From assembly GCA_005406025.1 (NCBI GenBank), contig BGZK01002097.1, forward strand, positions 1-64,000: 64,000 bases of DNA, read 5' to 3'. Made by a program: the position numbers and the translations under genes. This DNA comes from Eumeta japonica. Lineage: Eukaryota; Arthropoda; Insecta; Lepidoptera; Psychidae. Shown here piece after piece: positions 60,989 through 64,000 of the stretch; the stretch's first letter is position 1, and each line of letters opens with the position of its first letter. Below the pieces are notes generated by a model. That model saw nothing but the letters and a program-made list of their open reading frames with translations. It did not search any database and was not told where the DNA came from.

Positions 60989-61369
60989 ATATGAACTTAA
61001 ACACATTGATGGAGGACATTAAGATTCCTTTTCATCACGCCTAATAACTTAATATTATTTTTTAAGGCCTCTGAAATCTTCATATGTTTTTGAACTTTTC
61101 AATATTTCGTAAGAATATTCCTAACTCCATATCCCTATATCACGAGATTTTCTTCGGCGATAAATAAATTGACGATTAACAAAATAAAACTAACATTGTC
61201 TTGCAGCACAGATGTATTTTGAACAAAATCCCAATAAAAAAAATTAAAAACATTTTATTTTTATTATCCAAAACACGAGTTTAAAAAGTCTCTTCATTCT
61301 AGTTTAATTATCTGCATTTACATAAAAAAAATCCAGGTCGGTCCCTTTGGGATTTTAAAAGAGCGATAT
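60989..61369. other. AT-rich DNA, no gene seen
   Basis: Nothing recognised. Confidence 0.5.
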
Positions 61370-61745
61370 TACCCGAATCTATATAGCGGCACAGAAAGCT
61401 CGCGTGTTCCATTACCGTAAAACATATAAAGAAGTTGGAGCTAGCGAAGAATTACGTTTAATTATACGCTCGGCCGGCGATTTTCTGTAGCTTATCGGCA
61501 ACGACATAAAGCTAATAGCTATTTCGATGTAATAAATACGGCGGAAGGATGGAGCGCCATGAACCGGCAACTGAAAAATTATCAATAATTTCAGGTTACG
61601 AAATGTTGGCTGCCACGATCGAAGCACATCGAAATTAATGCTTTCGACGGAGGCGTTAAACTTTCTGGTGCTTATAGTTTTGGCACATGAAATTGTTTTG
61701 CTAGATTTTTGTTTTTTCAGTAGAACGTTAGGGCTTAGCTTGATC
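61370..61745. other. moderately GC-rich block, candidate conserved non-coding element
   Basis: Balanced composition with a 111-codon minus frame (61412-61747) lacking any domain. Contains ATTAC/TAAT cores in complex sequence. Similar in texture to the 51.2- and 53.7-kb blocks. Confidence 0.3.
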
Positions 61746-62808
61746 ACCTTTAATTATTGTTAGGTCAGATTTATTGATATTACATTTTTTTTTTGGGCGT
61801 AATCAACACAAGCACGGCGTTAAGTTTAAAAGTAATACTAAGTAATTTAATAAAAGTAATATATCGGCTAACCATAGTTCTCTGTCGAAGGAATAGCGGC
61901 AAAACGCATTTCATATATCAAGTTTTGAAAGAAATAAAATTTTCTTCATGACCGATGCAATATGAATTGAAACAGAAAAGTACAAAAGAAGTATGCAGTT
62001 CCATTGTTATTTACATTAAGGTAATGCTAGAACTGCGTACTTCTAATTCATATACTTATTTCTACCATATATAACTAGAAGCTTCTTTTGGCGCGTTACG
62101 TGAAGAAAATGAAAGTGAAATTTCAACACAAGCATGTACGCATACCGTAGCACAATAATAATATGATAAAGTTAAACGCAAAAGTTAGTTAGCTTTACAA
62201 CGCAATGGATTAAAAAAATAATGCAATCAGTTCTATTTTAACTTGGTGAATGTATATGGGAAAATAGCTGATAATAAAGAGAGTGCTATTTGTAAAGGTT
62301 CACATCTCTCTCAATAGACTATGCTGTTATAAAATAAATAATTTACGTGGGTTCAGAACTTTATCTATGGCGATAGATAAGGTACATGCAAATGTCATAT
62401 AAATAATAAAGTTAAACAATAATGTTATTAATTAAATCTACCATATTAATTCATTCACCACATTATTGAAGTAAAACTTTTAAAACGTGTACATATTTAA
62501 TAAAATGTACTAAGAAAAATGATTTGTTTGTCAAGATGGCTTCTTCAAAAATAAGGTTGAATGCAGTCACGCTTTCCTTTCTACCGTGTGTCGCGATACA
62601 CGCACTCCAAGTGACGGTTTTTAGATTGTGTTGTGGAAAGAACAAGATAAGAGTGTAAGAACGCACAAAAATTTTGACCTGGTTTTATTGTATCTGATCT
62701 ACATATAACTAATGACTCTAGCAAGACGATCCGATAGGCTTACAAGATCTAGGAAGTATCAGTCTGAAGTTTCTTCTCTGGAAATAATATTTTTTGCGCC
62801 TTATGAAT
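61746..62808. other. AT-rich DNA with one hairpin
   Basis: No gene seen. Hairpin at 61987-62044. Confidence 0.5.
61987..62044. repeat. stem-loop, 15-bp arms, 28-nt loop
   Basis: Arms 61987-62001 and 62030-62044 pair at 14 of 15 positions (AGAAGTATGCAGTTC). Some extra pairing is possible in the loop (CATT..AATG). The overall shape is pre-miRNA-like but short. Confidence 0.8.
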
Positions 62809-63040
62809 ATTGTAGCGCCCAGCGCAGCAGAGCTCTTAGGGTCCCCGGGATTCGTCATTCTCTCTATAAATAACGCGAGGGGTGCGGACTTTCAACAGCT
62901 TTATTCGGCTCCCCATTCAGATGTATTTTTACTTTGTTGGGCTAGTACAATTCGTTGTTTTTTTAGATTAGTCACGAAGTCCGTGCCCGTATCTCGACTC
63001 CACTCTTGTTTTCTGGACACTCCTTTATTTGGTATATACT
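62809..63040 (+). mobile_element. possible solo LTR
   Basis: Starts TGTAGCGCCC, has a TATAAATA box at about 62868 followed by a GC-rich start-like region, then pyrimidine-rich DNA. This order resembles an insect LTR promoter. The overlapping 84-codon frame (62794-63048) has no domain. No second LTR, 3' CA end or target-site duplication could be fixed, so this is tentative. Confidence 0.25.
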
Positions 63041-64000
63041 ATATTTAAATTATTTAAATGCATTCGTGCACAAACAACAATGAATATTGTCTCTCTCTAT
63101 ATGGTCTACTACAATCTGTATATATCGCAAAACAGTAAAACCCGGTGTGTCTGTACACTGAAGGCATGTGTGAAAAATAGAAAGGCGACGATAAGAGAAA
63201 GGTAATATAGGTAGATAATGGTTTTTAAATTTTTTGTCTGTCTGTATATTCGCGCACATCTCTGAAATTACTGGATGGATTTTAATGTAGTATATTCGGA
63301 TAGATAGAATTCGGTTTTAAACAGCATATACACTCTTTTTCATTTCAATTGGATGTCAGAAAAGAGTGATAAATTGGGAAAGGATAGCAGGATTTTATAA
63401 TGTACAAAAACTCTTGCACGGCTAATTGTTCATAATAAACTACACTATTCCAAAATCATTTGTACTGATTTCTTCCTAACCGAAACCGTGGGAGGCATCG
63501 GAATCGAAAATGTCATGGGGACAGTATCAAGAGCCAGGACCGCGGTCGTAATTGAGAACGAAACTAAAGTCAAAACCAAATGTCGGATCGGGATTAAATT
63601 CAAGAGCGTGACCGGGATAAAAATCCTTGTGGAATGTCAGCAAGCTCTTTCCATATCAGAAGATGGAGAAACACATTTTATGCCCACGCATGCGAAGCCG
63701 CGGACGGAAAACTCTATCATCATATATTTTAAAACCGTAAAAAATTATCATAGATATATACGTATGTATTACTATTGTTTTTGTATTGATTATTAGTGAA
63801 ATTTTTATATTCAGACGATGCACCGCATTAATATTTCTTATATAAAACAGACATGTTTGTCTCAACTCGACTGTGTTGTATTGAAAGCTTAAATGACAGA
63901 TAAATACTCAGTGTAATGAGGAATCACTTAATTATATTATTAGAAGAACAGAGATCGCGTAAATGTCGTTAGCATCCGAACGCGCCAAGTCACATTTTCA
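63041..64000. other. no gene; dispersed-repeat scrap and hexamer-like tract
   Basis: TTTTGTCTGTCTGTATATTCG..GGATGGATTTTAATG (63232-63285) is the short dispersed repeat again. 63488-63620 has irregular GGGAT, GGAATC and GGTCG words, giving a 102-codon frame with no domain. Confidence 0.4.

Overview
The window looks like a gene-poor, AT-rich piece of an insect nuclear genome, most likely a moth or butterfly. The evidence is the repeat fauna: a jockey-clade LINE, an RTE-clade LINE with an (ATT)n tail, two other LINE families, two mariner relics, a hAT-type MITE and a tRNA-derived SINE of the kind common in Lepidoptera. There is no operon structure, rRNA, intact tRNA or CRISPR, and I found no host gene I could name. 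Nearly all reading frames of 60-170 codons look like chance ORFs or pieces of decayed transposons.

Layout. 0-3.6 kb: AT-rich DNA with two MITEs, a small GC island and a 62-bp (AT)n tract. 3.77-8.00 kb: a 5'-truncated jockey-like LINE with both ORFs, flanked by a perfect 26-bp target-site duplication. 8-14.1 kb: intergenic DNA, a possible solo LTR at 10.5-11.0 kb, and one copy of a dispersed repeat (12.8-14.1 kb) whose inverted relative lies at 23.5-23.9 kb. 14.2-23.2 kb: three GC-rich islands, a second truncated jockey copy at 15.6-16.3 kb and a SINE at 19.7 kb. 25.6-26.9 kb: two LINE 3' fragments. 29.9-30.8 kb: two inverted, related ORF ends. 34.3-35.0 kb: mariner relic. 36.0-39.25 kb: one RTE element whose 5' half is inverted relative to its 3' half, which fits twin priming. 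41.1-41.3 kb: a GC-rich patch with an ORF that could encode a signal peptide. 41.8-44.1 kb: a LINE fragment and a nearly full-length mariner. 46.0-46.3 kb: a Ty3/gypsy RNase H scrap. 51-62 kb: several moderately GC-rich blocks that look like conserved non-coding elements, two further LINE fragments (55.7 and 58.5 kb) and a 1.9-kb inverted-repeat structure (59.1-61.0 kb).

The two most unusual signals are structural. First, eleven short, near-perfect stem-loops (arms 15-29 bp, mostly with tiny loops) are scattered through unrelated DNA, far more than chance predicts. Second, the long imperfect inverted repeat at 59.1-61.0 kb has 440-460 bp arms. The alternation of AT-rich DNA with isolated GC-rich blocks and no exons suggests a large intron or gene desert near a developmental gene. 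That is inference only.
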